Made by a program: the position numbers and the translations under genes
Origin: Gari tellinella
Lineage: Eukaryota; Mollusca; Bivalvia; Cardiida; Psammobiidae
Direction: 5' to 3'
NCBI GenBank assembly: GCA_922989275.2
Contig: OV277861.1
Span: forward strand, 38,876,623 to 38,940,622
DNA length: 64,000 nucleotides
The notes under the pieces: generated by a model
Told to the model about the DNA's origin: nothing
The model's input: only the letters and a program-made list of their open reading frames with translations
Databases searched by the model: none
Part shown: piece by piece, positions 62,449 through 64,000 of the stretch
Numbering within the stretch: the first letter of the stretch is position 1
How the letters are laid out: every line of letters begins with the position of its first letter

Positions 62449-62805
62449 GCAAACAGCTTGGAGCCAGACCAGACGGCGAGTACAGTGGAGAAACGTTATT
62501 CTTTCCCGTTTAAACGCAAACGAAACGCAAAACACTAAAACGTAGAAAAGTATAACTTTTAGACAATTCATATTCATCAAATTGGCAAACAGGTCTGAGC
62601 CTGATCAGACGCCGGGTTACCCGGCGTCTGATCTGGCTCCAAACTGTTTGAAAAAGAAATAATAGTTGTAAACGCGTTTACTGGGAAAGAATAAAGTTTA
62701 TCCGCTGTAACATATCACTACTCAGATTAAGATGAATCTTGACAATTTCCAAACATATATACTTTTCTACCACTTTGTGCATTGTGTTTGCGTTTCGTTT
62801 GCATA
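62449..62805 (-). mobile_element. Older family A element split by A20
   Basis: Left piece GCAAACAGCTTGGAGCC, AGACCAGACGGCGAG (62450-62480) and right piece CACTACTCAGATTAAGATGA ... CATTGTGTTTGCGTTTCG (62716-62800) are the two sides of one family A copy. A20 lies exactly at the hairpin. Confidence 0.65.
62483..62707 (+). mobile_element. Family A MITE, copy A20, nested in a hairpin core
   Basis: CAGTGGAGAAACGTTATTC to AAAGTTTATCCGCTG between TA dinucleotides, core 62584-62650 (GCAAACAGGTCTGAGCC, TGATCAGACGCCGGGTTACC, CGGCGTCTGATCTGGC). Confidence 0.84.
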
Positions 62806-63025
62806 CATATATAAATGTGAAGCCTAACCCCTTCACTCCGAATGACGTCATAAAGCACATTAGCAATTTTGAAATGTCATCAGTCATACTGCCTGAATTC
62901 TAACTTTGAAATAATATTGTAGAAAACAATATTGAAACATACGACAATATGGCGGGGAAGGGTACAATTATCACGATAATTTTGACCAATGAAGGGTGAA
63001 TGTAGTCAACATGGCCTAGTTTGGG

Positions 63026-63675
63026 TTATTCATAGTTTCTTTCTTTCAGTTTCATAACTGAAAATTCAGCTGACCTATTAAAGCCTGTAGTTGACACCCA
63101 AGTTATGCCCTTGTCGGTCCCGACATCTCCGTACTTGCCATTCAGACTACTCAGGAAACAGTTCCCATACCACCAAGCACCGGTCGTTTGATTCGCACAG
63201 TTTCCGTCTTCATTGTTGTCGGCATCTCTATCAAATGTAGAAAACTCACACAACTGATGATATGTCAACGAATCTCCTGCAGTTCCGTGATATCCTTGCA
63301 CAAACATCTTGTAGCCTGTGGATGAATCGGAAACTACAAAGTGTGTGTATTTTGCGAACTTTTCACCATTAACTGTGTCGACAATGATCACTTTTAAGGA
63401 GTAGTTCTTGCCAATATGCAGTGTAAGCGTAGATATTGTGTCGAGTCCCAACCAAAAGTTCCCACTAAGATTACCAAATCCGTCTTGATATGATTTGTAC
63501 GGAAGGTAAAAGTCGACCGTATCATCTATGCGTCTTTGTATGACAGTCCAAGGGCCATCTTGGTCGTCAAAATCACAAAACACTTCGGTACCGTTTTGAC
63601 CGTCTGGAAAGACGGTATAAACCCCAGATGTGAGAGTTTCCCTTTCAACAAGAGCACCACAATCACTCGGTTTGC
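63026..63675 (-). CDS. Second intact FReD terminal exon
   Basis: The acceptor TTTTTATTTTCAG (AG at 63677-63676) opens a phase-1 exon of 650 nt, the same length as the exon at 38648-39297, ending KLKERNYE, stop 63028-63026. Motifs: PSDCGAL, TSGVYTVFPDGQNGTEVFCD, PWTVIQRRIDD, GNLSGNFWLGLDTI, HQLCEFSTFDRDAD, GNCANQTTGAWWYGNCF, SLNGKYGD. Most of the first 160 residues match the other copy. Divergence concentrates in the C-terminal binding-site region (DNNEDGNCANQTTG versus DKYDNVNCAFRYTG). The third late cysteine (SC before LNG) is Ser here. Upstream exon(s) must lie beyond 64000. Confidence 0.87.
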
Positions 63676-63784
63676 CTGAAAATAAAAAGTCCAATTGCAT
63701 CTGCAAACAGTCAATTAACATTTTAATGTCATCTGCAAACAGTAAATTAACATTCTAGTTTGATCTTCAAAAAGTAAATTAACA

Positions 63785-63905
63785 TCAAATTTCATCTGCA
63801 TTCAGTCAATTAACATCCAATTTCATCTGCATTCAGTCTATAAACATTCCAATTTCATCTGTATTCAGTCAATTAACATTCGAGTTTCATCTGCATTTAG
63901 TCAAT
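63785..63905. repeat. 32-bp minisatellite next to FReD exon 2
   Basis: About four copies of the CATTCAGTCAATTAACATTC, CAATTTCATCTG unit also found at 39779-40010. 63906-64000 continues homologous to 40010-40080 (TAAGATG, AACAGTGGTTGT). Confidence 0.82.
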
Positions 63906-64000
63906 TGTCATTTTCTGTTAACAGACATTAAAAATCCTCTGTGAACACCAAATGACAATAAGATGTAACAGTGGTTGTTGAGCTATTAACGAAAAAGTGA

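Overview
This window looks like repeat-dense, intron-rich genomic DNA from a marine or freshwater invertebrate, most likely a bivalve mollusc. The evidence is secreted fibrinogen-domain genes in tandem, CR1/L2-, L1/Tx1- and RTE-type LINEs, AT-rich spacers and a very high load of short inverted-repeat elements. The phylum is an inference, not something read directly. I see no prokaryotic features, rRNA, intact tRNA or CRISPR.

Host genes are sparse. The best one is on the minus strand: exon 1 at 44151-43764 (signal anchor plus a short cysteine-rich, PAN-like segment) and a terminal exon at 39297-38648 (a complete fibrinogen-related domain, FReD). They join in matching phase across a 4.5-kb intron full of transposons. 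A second intact FReD exon lies at 63675-63026 (its upstream exon is off the window), a truncated one at 62011-61728 and a relic at 37585-37424. The blocks around 37.6-40.1 kb and 60.9-64.0 kb are diverged segmental duplicates. A weaker candidate terminal exon is at 23119-22863, minus strand.

Retrotransposons: an L1/Tx1-like LINE (8.2-13.8 kb, minus) carries an in-frame GAT/ATC repeat expansion of about 850 bp in ORF2, plus three one-base frameshifts and one nonsense codon. A CR1/L2-like LINE (16.9-21.2 kb, plus) has one uninterrupted 1099-residue endonuclease-reverse transcriptase ORF. LINE relics lie at 2.8, 24.6, 41.4 and 53.0 kb, and two hexamer-tailed LINE 3' ends at 30.5 and 60.6 kb. A Tc1-like transposase relic is at 3.8-4.3 kb.

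Most of the rest is miniature inverted-repeat elements. At least five terminal-inverted-repeat (TIR) families share one design: a central near-perfect hairpin bounded by GCAAACAGT and ACTGTTTGC, usually containing TGATCAGA and its complement, but with unrelated outer ends and targets. I label them A (CAGTGGAGAA ends, TA target), B (CTCTTT ends next to TTAA), C (CAGTGCTCCCTC ends, TA), F (CCCTTTCACTGCC ends next to TTAA) and E (GGGGCCCGTTT ends). Family H is related in layout but has its own hairpin. Cores occur with and without one arm, are missing from some otherwise complete elements, and have repeatedly been insertion targets. This modular hairpin system is the main candidate novelty. A second is a 3.68-kb element at 51768-55445 whose ends begin with an RSS-like heptamer, CACGGTG, and which is flanked by a 5-bp duplication, as expected for Transib/RAG-type transposons. 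A third is a 550-bp unit (X) found twice with identical ends, both times inside a family-A element.
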